The notes: generated from the sequence alone by a model not told the origin. A stretch of 64,000 nt of DNA from Inquilinus sp. KBS0705 (GCA_005938025.2 VCCI02000002.1:1-64000), one strand, 5' to 3'. Shown: positions 1 through 8,286, counted from the first letter of the stretch. Made by a program: numbers and translations.

Positions 1-557
1 TTTTGGGTTTGGATTCTTTCATCAATTAGTGATAGGAAAGAGGAAATTTCTTTTTGTTCCGGTAAGCTTGGAAAAGTTATAGGTATTGAATTGCAATTAT
101 CCTTATTCATATATGGAACAGCAGTTTTAGTTGCAATTTTTTCCATATATTTTTTTTGATTCCCTAAACAATAAAGTAAAAACCGATATTCTATTTTCTT
201 TGGTAAGAAAGCATGTAATTGTTGATTTATAACCATTTCTGTTCCAGCAATAGCAACCAAGCCTAGTTCACCAACACATGAAATGATGATTGATTTTTCT
301 GGAATAATTTTGGAGCCTACCTTTTTAGCTTCTTCTTTTGAAATTGACAGACCTTTTTTTGAAGCAAACACAACTTGATTATGGGTAATGTCCGGAGTTG
401 TAATCCATGGTATATTTCCATTGAAGATAGTTGGTTTGTTCCTACCCGGTACTATAAAATCGCACAATCCTCCTACTTTTTCCTTTTTCCACTCTTCCTC
501 AAATCCCGGGAATCTCAAATTTGGAACATTGCATACTTTAACTTTTTTTGCTGCCAT
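1..557 (-). CDS. hsdS: Type I restriction-modification specificity subunit, 3' part cut by window edge
   Basis: Reading leftwards from an ATG at 557 the frame stays open to the window edge for 185 codons. The protein opens MAAKKVKVCNVPNLRFPGF, the usual start of an HsdS target-recognition domain. Near residues 165-185 it has the conserved helix LPEQKEISSFLSLIDERI that ends the first recognition domain. HsdS selects the DNA target for the HsdM methyltransferase and HsdR nuclease. Full-length proteins are about 400 residues, so roughly half is visible. It lies 50 bases downstream of hsdM on the same strand, the usual operon order. hsdR is not in the window and may lie to the left. Confidence 0.9.
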   Translation of the reverse strand, partial: MAAKKVKVCNVPNLRFPGFEEEWKKEKVGGLCDFIVPGRNKPTIFNGNIPWITTPDITHNQVVFASKKGLSISKEEAKKVGSKIIPEKSIIISCVGELGLVAIAGTEMVINQQLHAFLPKKIEYRFLLYCLGNQKKYMEKIATKTAVPYMNKDNCNSIPITFPSLPEQKEISSFLSLIDERIQTQ

Positions 558-607
558 CTAAACTACTTTTTTGTAACCGTTATTAACATTAAGGATTTTC
601 TGAAAAA

Positions 608-2188
608 TTAAAATACAAGTCCTAATTCTTTCAAATAAACATCAATCTCTTTGTCAAGTTCGGTTCTTTGGGCTTCCAGTTGTTTGATTTCGAGCATAAC
701 AGCTTGTATGTCTATCTCTTCCTCTTCTTCAAAAGTATCTACATAACGAGGGATATTGAGATTATATTCGTTCTCGGCTATTTCTTTTAACAGAGCATTG
801 TAGCTGTATTTTTCAATTGCTGTTCTGTCACGAAAAGTTTGAACAATTTTATCAATATGTTCTTCACGTAACATATTTTGATTTTTAACCTTTTCAAACC
901 CTTTACTCGCATCAATAAACAATATATCATCCGGGTTTTCCCTGCATTTTTTAAATACCAAAATACAGGTTGGTATGCTAGTGCCGTAAAATATATTAGC
1001 TGGCAAACCAATTACGGCATCTAAAAAGTTCTTTTGTTCAATTAAATACTTACGTATGTGTAATTCGGCCCCACCTCTAAACAAAACGCCATGTGGCAAA
1101 ACAATAGCCATAATACCATTTTCAGCCAAATGATGTATCATGTGTTGTACAAAGGCAAAATCGGCTTTGCTGCCTGGTGCTAATCTGCCGTACTGGCTAA
1201 AGCGATCATCCGATGAGAATAAAGGATTAGCACTCCATTCAGCCGAAAAAGGTGGATTGGCAACGATCGCCTCAAATGTTTGATTGCCGTGTTGTGGGCG
1301 TTCTAACGTATCTTCTTGTTTAATGTCGAATTTGCGATAATGCACACCATGCAAAATCATGTTCATTCGGGCCAAATTGTAAGTAGTACGGTTCATTTCC
1401 TGTCCATAAAAATTACCTACATCCTTTACTTCACGAGCCACACGCAGCAACAACGAACCTGACCCGCAAGTAGGATCATAAACTGATTTTAGTTTGTGTT
1501 TACCGCTGGTTACAATTTTGGCCAATATCTTAGAAACCTCTTGCGGAGTATAAAACTCACCTGCTTTTTTTCCGGCACCACTTGCAAATTGTCCAATTAA
1601 GTATTCGTATGCATCGCCTAAAATATCAAGTTCAGTGTTTTTTAGTTCAAAATCTATTTTATCTAAATGTGCCAGCACCTTGGCAATGATACTATTTCTC
1701 GCATCTGGTGTTTTACCTAATTTGGTGCTGTTTAAGTCCATATCCTCAAACAAATTGTCAAAGTCTTCTTCACTTTCGGTACCCATAGTACTCAACTGAA
1801 TATTAGTGAGTATTTTTTGTAGGTCACCCAGTATAAAATTTGCACTAGTTTGGTCGGCCCTTTCATCGTCACCACTGTTACCGCGAAGAGCAACAGCCGA
1901 AAACAACTCATCGGGCTTTAAAAAATAGCCTAATTTCTCAAGTGCCTCTTCCTTTATAGCCTCAAGGTATTCACCAGAATTTGCAATTTTAGGATTGATC
2001 TCACTAAAACGGATATTGTCTTGTTTCAAAATTTCATTTGCAAACAATTCCATTTTTTCACTTAAATATTTATAGAAGATAAAACCCAATATGTAATCAC
2101 GGAATTCATCGGCATTCATCTTGCCACGCAGAGTGTTGGCGATATTCCAAAGTTGCTGCTCTAACTGCTTTTTCTGATCTTCACTCAT
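608..2188 (-). CDS. hsdM: Type I restriction-modification DNA methyltransferase subunit
   Basis: This 526-residue protein is a type I N6-adenine methyltransferase. An HsdM N-terminal helical domain covers about residues 6-165. The catalytic domain has SAM-binding motif I (DPTCGSGS, about 238-245) and catalytic motif IV (NPPF, 311-314). The segment GEFYTPQEVSKIL near 210 is typical of HsdM. The length is normal and no motif is damaged. It is transcribed towards hsdS and should form the M2S modification complex with it. The start at 2188 gives the canonical HsdM N-terminus, MSEDQKKQLEQQLWNIANTL. Confidence 0.95.
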   Translation of the reverse strand: MSEDQKKQLEQQLWNIANTLRGKMNADEFRDYILGFIFYKYLSEKMELFANEILKQDNIRFSEINPKIANSGEYLEAIKEEALEKLGYFLKPDELFSAVALRGNSGDDERADQTSANFILGDLQKILTNIQLSTMGTESEEDFDNLFEDMDLNSTKLGKTPDARNSIIAKVLAHLDKIDFELKNTELDILGDAYEYLIGQFASGAGKKAGEFYTPQEVSKILAKIVTSGKHKLKSVYDPTCGSGSLLLRVAREVKDVGNFYGQEMNRTTYNLARMNMILHGVHYRKFDIKQEDTLERPQHGNQTFEAIVANPPFSAEWSANPLFSSDDRFSQYGRLAPGSKADFAFVQHMIHHLAENGIMAIVLPHGVLFRGGAELHIRKYLIEQKNFLDAVIGLPANIFYGTSIPTCILVFKKCRENPDDILFIDASKGFEKVKNQNMLREEHIDKIVQTFRDRTAIEKYSYNALLKEIAENEYNLNIPRYVDTFEEEEEIDIQAVMLEIKQLEAQRTELDKEIDVYLKELGLVF

Positions 2189-2627
2189 GATTTATTATCT
2201 CAAAGTAATTGCATTAAGGATTTTTCCTTTGCTGTAAAACTAAGAATTAGTAAATGATAAACTAACGGAGTATATACTAAAACCGAATAATTACAGATAC
2301 GGTATTTAATACGCTGACATTTTAACTTCCTACTGACGGAAGGCAAGGCAGGTATGTTATGAGTGATAGCGAATTTCATTCCTGCAGAGGCGGCGAGGCT
2401 GGCAGTGTAATGAAACCACAGCGCGATAGCCCGTGGTGCAAAGAAGCCGCCTGCCGTAGCTGCATGGTTCCAACGGATGTACGTGTCTTTTTGCTTTTTA
2501 GCAGCAGGGTCGGGCGATTAAATCAACCGCCCGACATGCTACTCGGGCCTGGCAGTACTATGTTTTTATAACGGCTTTTTAAAGTGGTGAGCAAAGGCTT
2601 ACCCACCTGCCAATACCGTTGACACTA
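2189..2627. other. Non-coding interval with a GC-rich, hairpin-containing segment
   Basis: No convincing gene is present. From about 2340 to 2580 the sequence is more GC-rich than its surroundings. It contains a perfect 8-bp inverted repeat, GTCGGGCG (2509-2516) and CGCCCGAC (2528-2535), and an imperfect GCAGaGGCGGC / GCCGCCTGC pair (about 2384-2457). A 70-codon open frame at 2359-2571 (plus) crosses it but is rich in Cys, Arg and Met and has no recognisable domain. The base composition and pairing suggest a structured RNA, a cis-acting site or a relic rather than a protein. Confidence 0.4.
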
Positions 2628-4070
2628 TTATTCATTAATATCTTTTATATATTGCTGATAAACGCTTTCTGCTACCTTATTAAATTTTGTTACTTGTTTT
2701 GAAAGTATTCTAACCGAATCTTCATCAGGATCAAACGTACTACTATACCGTGATTGTGAATAGGCGTTTTGCAGCAATTGATATAATTGTGCCCCTTCGG
2801 TGGTATCCAGTTCGAAGACATCTTTTAATGCATCGGTAAATAACAGCGTAAGCCTTAACAATCTTGATAAATTATGCATTTGCACCCTGTAACCTATAAC
2901 GACTTGTATGATAGCTTTTAAAACGCTTTCAATGGATTGGTGCAAAAGAAATGCTGCCAGCCTAAAATTGTTATCGGCCCTGTATAACTCTGCGCCTTTT
3001 AAAAGCTCATTGCCTTGTTTGCCCCATCGTTCCCAATTGAACTGCGCTCTTGCTAGTAATACCCCCTTAGTTATTTCCGGATGAACGGGTAGTGATAATT
3101 CCGGGGATTGGTACAGAGCAATTCCCTTGTCCATGACGGTCGACCAAAAGCGTCTGCCTTTAATAAGCGCTTCTTTTGCGCTGTTTGCTTTATGGACGAT
3201 GGCATGTACACGAGCAAGGTATTGGCAATTGTCTTCTATCTTGTTGCTGATTTGATGCTCCGGTGTTTTTTCATCATCGCCTATCAGGATAAGCAGGTAA
3301 AATGTAAACGGCTTGGAATGTGTACCTAAATGAATAATCATTTGAGCCTCCGGGCAACGTTTTACAATGAGATTCTTGATTTCTTCCAACGCCAGTTTTT
3401 CGACTGCTGTAGGTTCGGGGTTTATTGCCCTTAGCGCAACTGGTTCCGTAGATGTTTCGGATAAAATATTTCCAACCTTGTTGCGCTTTATCAGTGGCCG
3501 ACCACCTTCACGTTGGCAAATCATCCATGCCGCCGAATAGAGCTTAATTAAGTTTTCATAAACGGTAATAACCTCACCTGCATATAAAGATTCATCATCC
3601 GCATTATTGTAAAGTGCTACGTGTGACCACTCATGCAATTGATCCCGATATTCCTGCGGCTTGATTTTTTTAAAGACCTTCTTAACGGCCTTGTAGGGTT
3701 CAAACTGTTCTTTTAAGGAAAGGTTTTTGGGATAGTACTCCCATAGTTCCTTTTCTTCCTCCAATTGTTCTTCTGTAAGCTGCTTTCGCTGATAAGAGAA
3801 GTTTTTGTAATTGAGTAATAGCAGATACATAGCCTCTAAAATCTTTAAATTAAGATCGTAGATAAAAAGCAGGGTTCCGGGGCCATGACGTTTTTCATCA
3901 TAATGCTCATCGTTAACTACATAATAGCGCCATTCCTTTAATCGCCTGCCGTGTCCTTTTACTGAATCAGCACTAAAAAAATCTACTACTACAGACATTG
4001 GATTTTCAACTTCGTAATGGCGAAGGTTTTTAGGATAATGTTCCCAGGGGGCATAACTTCCGTTGTACAT
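2628..4070 (-). CDS. HEPN-domain protein with degenerate nucleotidyltransferase domain and duplicated N-terminal module
   Basis: The start at 4070 (MYNGSYAPWEHYPKNL) is preferred over an upstream in-frame ATG at 4127 because it follows an A-rich leader and begins at the first repeat unit. Two related modules occupy about residues 9-85 and 109-187; both open WE(H/Y)YPKNL and have a central (L)xEWxxxxxxN. Next comes a nucleotidyltransferase-like segment in which the usual GS and DxD residues are replaced (HLGTHSKPFTFYLLILI), so it is probably inactive. The C-terminal 140 residues are HEPN-like (AAFLLHQSIESVLKAI, then YRVQMHNLSRLL). HEPN domains are often RNases in toxin or defence systems, but here the motif is R-x3-H rather than the usual R-x4-6-H. 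The gene is divergent from an XRE regulator. Its function is inferred only from the domains. Confidence 0.65.
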   Translation of the reverse strand: MYNGSYAPWEHYPKNLRHYEVENPMSVVVDFFSADSVKGHGRRLKEWRYYVVNDEHYDEKRHGPGTLLFIYDLNLKILEAMYLLLLNYKNFSYQRKQLTEEQLEEEKELWEYYPKNLSLKEQFEPYKAVKKVFKKIKPQEYRDQLHEWSHVALYNNADDESLYAGEVITVYENLIKLYSAAWMICQREGGRPLIKRNKVGNILSETSTEPVALRAINPEPTAVEKLALEEIKNLIVKRCPEAQMIIHLGTHSKPFTFYLLILIGDDEKTPEHQISNKIEDNCQYLARVHAIVHKANSAKEALIKGRRFWSTVMDKGIALYQSPELSLPVHPEITKGVLLARAQFNWERWGKQGNELLKGAELYRADNNFRLAAFLLHQSIESVLKAIIQVVIGYRVQMHNLSRLLRLTLLFTDALKDVFELDTTEGAQLYQLLQNAYSQSRYSSTFDPDEDSVRILSKQVTKFNKVAESVYQQYIKDINE

Positions 4071-4197
4071 GATGTTCTTTTTATACCGGCCTCCATTAAC
4101 CGGCAAAACAAAAGAGTAGCAAAACATCTCCGTACCGAACTACAGCGATTTGTACTTTACAATAGAGCCGTTGTTTTGTACATTTATATTAAAACAA

Positions 4198-4205
4198 TAC
4201 ATTTG
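4198..4205 (+). promoter_or_regulatory. Bacteroidota -7 element for the XRE gene
   Basis: TACATTTG matches TAnnTTTG exactly. A TTTG at 4175-4178, 19 bases upstream, fits the -33 element. Only four bases separate it from the ATG at 4210, so the transcript should start at or next to the start codon. Confidence 0.55.
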
Positions 4206-4209
4206 ACTT

Positions 4210-4605
4210 ATGGCAGAACTAAATCTACATATTGGCAGAAAAATCAGCAAGATTCGCGAGTTACGTGGCATGAAACAGGAGACTTTAGCTGCGGAATTAG
4301 GTATAAGCCAACAAGCTGTTTCTAAAATCGAACAAAGTGCAGATGTTGATGGCGAAGCTTTAGAAAAGATTTCTAAGGTTTTGGGTGTGCCTGCTGATGC
4401 TATCAAGAATTTTAATGATGACGCCGTTTTGAATATAATCTCAAATACTTTTACCAGTCAAGATACCTCGACGTTAAACGCTATTAATTTCCAACCATCG
4501 TTTAATCCTATTGATAAGATCGTTGAATTATACAATGAAAAAATAGTCTTACTTGAACGTCTATTACAGGCTGAAAAAGAAAAGAACGACTTGTTGAAAA
4601 AGTAA
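4210..4605 (+). CDS. XRE-family helix-turn-helix regulator with C-terminal coiled coil
   Basis: This 131-residue protein has an HTH_3 (Cro/CI-type) domain at about residues 8-62 (ETLAAELGISQQAVSKIEQS, then ISKVLGVPADAIKNF). After a linker comes a basic/acidic coiled coil (KIVELYNEKIVLLERLLQAE) that probably dimerises it. Proteins of this build are common in Bacteroidota mobile elements. It is divergent from the HEPN gene with 139 bases between the starts, so it may repress that gene and itself, as in HEPN or HipB-type modules. That partnership is an inference from position. Confidence 0.85.
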   Translation: MAELNLHIGRKISKIRELRGMKQETLAAELGISQQAVSKIEQSADVDGEALEKISKVLGVPADAIKNFNDDAVLNIISNTFTSQDTSTLNAINFQPSFNPIDKIVELYNEKIVLLERLLQAEKEKNDLLKK

Positions 4606-4721
4606 TACAGCTACTAACATATAGACCTAAGACGAGCTACTTATTGATTTGCTTGTAACGGCACTCACTTTTATTATCTATTAAACCTCTCCAAAAATCC
4701 GATAAATGTATTTTCGCTACT

Positions 4722-4787
4722 GCAACAGGGGCGCATTATAAATATGTCAAGAATAGCGGCCTATCACATGACGAAATCCTCTGTTGC
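4722..4787 (+). repeat. Stem-loop repeat copy A in the 5' non-coding end of the IS110 element
   Basis: A 66-base unit begins GCAACAGGGG and ends CCTCTGTTGC, forming a 10-bp outer stem with one G-U pair. Inside, GTCA and TGAC can pair again. It shares CGCATTATA, GTCAAG, CTATCACATGAC and AAT with copy B, while the segments between differ. Position, duplication and conserved-plus-variable layout fit one of the two specificity loops of an IS110 bridge RNA. That role is inferred. Confidence 0.6.
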
Positions 4788-4873
4788 TTTATAACTCTCT
4801 AACCAGCCAAGTCTTCCTCACCATTTTTCAACAAAGTTTTTTAGTGATTTAACGTTTACTATTTTCGCGGCCC

Positions 4874-4940
4874 GCAACAGGGGCGCATTATAGGTAGGTC
4901 AAGATTAACAGTTCTATCACATGACAGAATCCCCTGTTGC
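4874..4940 (+). repeat. Stem-loop repeat copy B immediately before the IS110 transposase
   Basis: This 67-base unit has a perfect 10-bp outer stem, GCAACAGGGG / CCCCTGTTGC, followed by CTTTTTTAT, so it could also act as an intrinsic terminator. It ends nine bases before the transposase ATG, leaving no room for a normal ribosome binding site. Compared with copy A, the inner variable segments are GGTAG instead of AATAT, and a different stretch between AAG and CTATCAC. Confidence 0.6.
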
Positions 4941-4949
4941 CTTTTTTAT

Positions 4950-6008
4950 ATGGCAACCACTCGTATTAAAACATACACCTATTTTATAGGCATAGATATC
5001 TCCAGAAACAAGCTTGATTATGCCATCATGCAAGGAAAAACATTTTTGTATCACAAAGAAGCAGGTAATACTGTGGATGATATTTCTTTAGTGATCAAAG
5101 AGCTTAAAGAACTTGAAAAATTCACCATGACTAAGGCCGTATTTTGCATGGAACATACTGGTATTTATGCGAATCATCTGCTTATTACTTTAAAGAAATT
5201 GAAAGCCAATATTGTAATGGAAGATGCTTTGCACATACGCAATTCTTTAGGGTTACTTAGAGGAAAGTATGACAAAATAGATGCGATTCGCATCGCTTCG
5301 TATGCTTACAAAAATCGTGAAGAGCTTAGGTTATTAATACCAAAAAGGGGAACTATCGAGCAGCTATCATATATGGCTTCACTTAGAATAAGATTGTTAG
5401 ATACCCAAAAGAGGCTTACTGTTCCCTTGGGTGAACAACAGCAATTTCTCAATAAAAAATTATTGCAGGCAAATAAAAATCTCTGTCAGGAAAGTATAGT
5501 GGCTGTTAAAGCAGATTTAGTTCAGGTTGATAAAGCTATACTTCACATCATAGAAGCGGATGATAAATTAAGTCGATTAACGGAAATTTTAATGTCTATA
5601 CCTGGCATTGGAATTATAACAGCCACTCAAATTCTAATTAGTACTAACGAATTTAATGACATTAGGTGTCCTAAGAAATTTGCTTGCTATGCTGGAGTTG
5701 CCCCGTTTAAGAAAGATTCGGGAACCACCAAGGTTAAAGCTAAAGTTTCTCATATAGCTAATAAAAGGGTTAAAGCATTACTTCATTTGTGTGCTGTTAG
5801 GGCAATTCGATTTGACACAGAATTAAAAGCTTATTTCGAGCGAAAAACTCAAACAGAAGGCAAGCCTAAAATGGCGGTAATTAATGCAATAAGGTATAAA
5901 TTAATACTTCGTGCCTTTGCATGTGTGGCTCAGGATAGAGTTTTTACAAAAGAGTATCAAAGGCCAGGCAATTATGAATTTCAGGCAATGTCAGAGGGTG
6001 TAAAATAA
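4950..6008 (+). CDS. IS110-family transposase (DEDD, Transposase_20)
   Basis: This 352-residue protein has an N-terminal RuvC-like DEDD domain with D16 (GIDIS), E68 (MEHTG) and D108/D111 (KYDKID). The C-terminal Transposase_20 domain has the IPGIGIITATQIL helix-hairpin-helix and a candidate serine nucleophile in KKDSGTTKVKAK. IS110 recombinases insert without a DDE reaction; in studied members an RNA from the element's own non-coding end specifies both donor and target. The length is normal and no frameshift is seen, so it may be active. It separates the XRE gene from the mobilization module. Confidence 0.93.
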   Translation: MATTRIKTYTYFIGIDISRNKLDYAIMQGKTFLYHKEAGNTVDDISLVIKELKELEKFTMTKAVFCMEHTGIYANHLLITLKKLKANIVMEDALHIRNSLGLLRGKYDKIDAIRIASYAYKNREELRLLIPKRGTIEQLSYMASLRIRLLDTQKRLTVPLGEQQQFLNKKLLQANKNLCQESIVAVKADLVQVDKAILHIIEADDKLSRLTEILMSIPGIGIITATQILISTNEFNDIRCPKKFACYAGVAPFKKDSGTTKVKAKVSHIANKRVKALLHLCAVRAIRFDTELKAYFERKTQTEGKPKMAVINAIRYKLILRAFACVAQDRVFTKEYQRPGNYEFQAMSEGVK

Positions 6009-6011
6009 AAA

Positions 6012-6074
6012 CGGCAAGGATTAAATCTTGCTTTAGACCTTAGATCCTCAGATGTACGTTAATGCCCCTTGCCG
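6012..6074 (+). repeat. Hairpin in the 3' end of the IS110 element
   Basis: CGGCAAGG (6012-6019) pairs perfectly with CCTTGCCG (6067-6074) around a 47-base loop. The span of 63 bases is close to the 66-67 base upstream units, but the sequence is unrelated. It begins three bases after the transposase stop and could terminate transcription or mark the right end. Confidence 0.5.
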
Positions 6075-6111
6075 CTTCATTGCAAACATAAATGAATACG
6101 ATTGATTTGAA

Positions 6112-6747
6112 TCATTTATTTTTTTTCAATTGCCGCTTTGCCTCTTTAACTTCTCTTTCAGCTTGTTCAATCCGATCTTGGGCTGATGATCGTTCTAAGG
6201 CCTGCTCTTCGAGTTTCGCAGTAGTATTTTCCATTCCTTCAGGATTTTTCGAATAATAGCTATCTGCCCAGTTCCCTTGTATAGGATATACCTGCCTAAT
6301 CATTCTGAATTTGATGTCATTCGCTTGCATTCGACTATTCTCTGTCCATAGATAACCGCATAAGCCCACACATACCGCAGTAATAATTAACAACATCATT
6401 CCAGCGATAATCCAACCTTTGGTTGTAAGGTCAAGCTGATGCCTTATCCTTATTGGTAGTGATTTTCCAATCCCCTCTACTATTGGCTTAACCTCTGCCA
6501 ATGTACTTTGTATTTGCTCGGCGGGATAGTTTATATTAAGCTGACCTATAGCATTTTTTAGTTCTGCACTTTCTTTATTATATCTATTTAAAAACCCTTC
6601 AAAAATCTTTTTCAATGCTTCAAAATGAAGTGTATAATCGGCGTTTTTTACTTCTCGCTTTTCCAGCTCATCCATCTTTTTTATTAGGCTATCTACGATT
6701 TCATCATTGCCGTTCATCCGGTCATTTAGTTCATCTATCTCTTTCAT
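6112..6747 (-). CDS. Mobilization-module membrane coiled-coil protein, function unknown
   Basis: The 211-residue protein has a long helical N-terminal region (about 1-105), one transmembrane segment (about 111-133, GWIIAGMMLLIITAVCVGLC) and a charged coiled-coil C-terminus rich in Glu, Lys and Gln. It overlaps the relaxase gene by four bases and is last in the mob operon. Proteins of this build commonly follow relaxase genes in Bacteroidota mobile elements and may tether or assist the relaxosome. I do not recognise a named family. Confidence 0.7.
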   Translation of the reverse strand: MKEIDELNDRMNGNDEIVDSLIKKMDELEKREVKNADYTLHFEALKKIFEGFLNRYNKESAELKNAIGQLNINYPAEQIQSTLAEVKPIVEGIGKSLPIRIRHQLDLTTKGWIIAGMMLLIITAVCVGLCGYLWTENSRMQANDIKFRMIRQVYPIQGNWADSYYSKNPEGMENTTAKLEEQALERSSAQDRIEQAEREVKEAKRQLKKNK

Positions 6748-7730
6748 CTTGATATTCCTCTGCTTTGTTGTTGTTCATTTTTCTTTCGCCGTCTTCTTTC
6801 CGGGCTGTCATCATCGTCGGCTATATTGCCAAGTAAATCACCTAATAAATCTGCTCCTGCTGATAGCGATTGCTTCAAGTAATGGGTTTCGGGCTCTGGC
6901 TTTAAATAAGTGGTTTGTTCGGTCTTGTCCTGACTTTCTCTTTCCTGCTTCGCATTTTCCATTACTTCCCTTAACTGACCTGCCAAGCTCTTTTCCGGTT
7001 TAACCTGCTGTTGCTCTATTGCCTGGCTTAGCTTTGCATAACTTAAACTACGGTCTATCTCTGATCCTTTAAATTTATATTCGCCCTTGCTGAAACTAAT
7101 ACCCTGCACCTCGGTTGTGCCGCTCTTGAATTTCAAATGGGTAACAATACCCTGCTTAGCCAATACCTGCTTTAGCTCATTGATGTTTTTTACTTTTTTG
7201 CTGGCCCCGCTGATGGCATCGAACAATTCATATTTGATTTTATCCTCACCTTTTAGCTGTTGGCGATTAACACGCTCTTTACCCGGTGAAATATAAAGGC
7301 CATGTTTTAAGGTCAATTCTTTAGCTACCTGTACATTCCGTTGCTTTTGAAAATTATCGGATATAGTTTTGCCATTGTTACTTACCCGGTTGTACACGAT
7401 GTGGATATGCGGATGATCTTTGTCCCGGTGCTTTACAATTAAATACTGCGTGTCATGTATTTTCATTTTTTGCAGATACTCTTTCGCCAACATCACCATT
7501 ACCTTATCGTTTAGTTTAGCGGCATCGTAAATGCTCCAGCTTAAAGCAATATGGCCAACGGCTTTTCCTAAATTGGGATTGTACTTTCGTTGCAGGTTGA
7601 AATCATTGATAATCTGGTTAACCTGCTGCATTCTCACGCCTGCGGCGTCCAGTATCACCGCATCATTCTTTTGAACCACATAGCGAATGCACCCGCCAAA
7701 GCTTCTACCCGTTATCACTTTCCCTATCAT
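6744..7730 (-). CDS. mobB: Relaxase / mobilization nuclease
   Basis: This 328-residue protein has the Relaxase/Mobilisation nuclease fold (MOBP-like). The metal-binding histidines are in HPHIHIVYNRV (H106, H108, H110, with H101 nearby). The nucleophile is probably the tyrosine in IRYVVQK near residue 17. The C-terminal third is low-complexity and charged and probably interacts with the coupling system. It should nick oriT and lead the strand into a recipient cell using another element's secretion apparatus. It overlaps mobC by 26 bases and the next gene by four, so the three are translationally coupled. Confidence 0.92.
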   Translation of the reverse strand: MIGKVITGRSFGGCIRYVVQKNDAVILDAAGVRMQQVNQIINDFNLQRKYNPNLGKAVGHIALSWSIYDAAKLNDKVMVMLAKEYLQKMKIHDTQYLIVKHRDKDHPHIHIVYNRVSNNGKTISDNFQKQRNVQVAKELTLKHGLYISPGKERVNRQQLKGEDKIKYELFDAISGASKKVKNINELKQVLAKQGIVTHLKFKSGTTEVQGISFSKGEYKFKGSEIDRSLSYAKLSQAIEQQQVKPEKSLAGQLREVMENAKQERESQDKTEQTTYLKPEPETHYLKQSLSAGADLLGDLLGNIADDDDSPERRRRKKNEQQQSRGISR

Positions 7731-8109
7731 GGTTATTGAGATGTTTTAAAGTAATATCTATCTCGTTCAAAATTTTATCGCAGTTACGAACCACCGTCAA
7801 TAAACCTACCTGATGCGCAAGCTTTGTCAATTGATTTAGGTTATTGGCAAGCTCGGCAAGCATCCAAAGGATGCGCCGCTCATCGTCAGTTAATCTCGGC
7901 ACCACCTTAGCGCTTTTAGCTGCCGCCCTTATCCAACTACTTGATCGCATACCTGCGGTCTTAGCCTTACTGTCGATATAAAAGCGTTCGGTCGCTGTCA
8001 TCCTAATGCGAATTATCAACTCCCGTTTTACTCTTTTCTTAGGCGCGCCACCTTTGTTTTTGGGCTGGGTTACCTGTTGTTTATTAGTTGTCTTTATTGT
8101 TGCTTCCAT
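7705..8109 (-). CDS. mobC: Relaxosome accessory protein, MobC family
   Basis: The 134-residue protein starts with a Lys/Gln-rich tail, followed by a ribbon-helix-helix-like region (RELIIRIRMTATERFYIDSK) and the MobC helix LWMLAELANNLNQLTKLAH near residues 87-105. MobC proteins bind oriT and help the relaxase open the strands. It is the first gene of the mob operon and lies directly downstream of the hairpin-rich candidate oriT at 8167-8286. Confidence 0.88.
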   Translation of the reverse strand: MEATIKTTNKQQVTQPKNKGGAPKKRVKRELIIRIRMTATERFYIDSKAKTAGMRSSSWIRAAAKSAKVVPRLTDDERRILWMLAELANNLNQLTKLAHQVGLLTVVRNCDKILNEIDITLKHLNNHDRESDNG

Positions 8110-8166
8110 TGGTTACCTCCTTCCTGTTTCTTCCATTTTCCCTTTTGCAACCATCGGGCGCAAAAG

Positions 8167-8286
8167 GCAAGTTTGCCCGGTGCCGCAGGCATCCGGGATG
8201 TTTTTGTGGCAACAAAAACACAAACTTGCTCCCTGCTACCGGATAGAATATCCCGTTATTGTTTATTGCGATACTGTGTATCGCAA
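8167..8286. other. Candidate origin of transfer (oriT) with nested inverted repeats
   Basis: The interval between mobC and the next gene holds several perfect inverted repeats: GCAAGTTTG (8167-8175) with CAAACTTGC (8221-8229), enclosing TGTTTTTGT (8199-8207) with ACAAAAACA (8212-8220); GGATAgaaTATCC (8241-8253); and TTGCGATAC (8266-8274) with GTATCGCAA (8278-8286). Clustered inverted repeats next to mobC are the usual layout of oriT. A nick site was not identified. Confidence 0.5.

Larger units (their letters stand above)
4616..6090 (+). mobile_element. IS110-family insertion sequence, boundaries approximate
   Basis: One DEDD transposase (4950-6008) is preceded by about 330 bases of non-coding sequence with two stem-loop repeats and followed by a short end with a third hairpin. 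IS110 elements lack terminal inverted repeats, so the ends are hard to place. AACATA occurs at both proposed edges (4616-4621 and 6085-6090). A second pair, TAGACCTAAGA (4622-4632) and TAGACCTTAGA (6034-6044), could instead mark the core. The first option keeps the downstream hairpin intact and is preferred. No target duplication is expected for this family. Confidence 0.6.

Noticed and set aside
2359..2571. 70-codon open frame as a gene
   Set aside because: No domain, unusual Cys/Arg-rich composition and internal hairpins; more likely a chance frame through structured non-coding sequence.
4722..4940. Two similar repeats separated by unique sequence, as in a CRISPR array
   Set aside because: There are only two copies, 152 bases apart, each a long stem-loop with internal variation and tied to an IS110 transposase. 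No cas genes are present.
4622..6044. TAGACCT(A/T)AGA direct repeat as the insertion element ends
   Set aside because: It would cut through the downstream hairpin. AACATA at 4616 and 6085 gives a more coherent element, though neither is proven.
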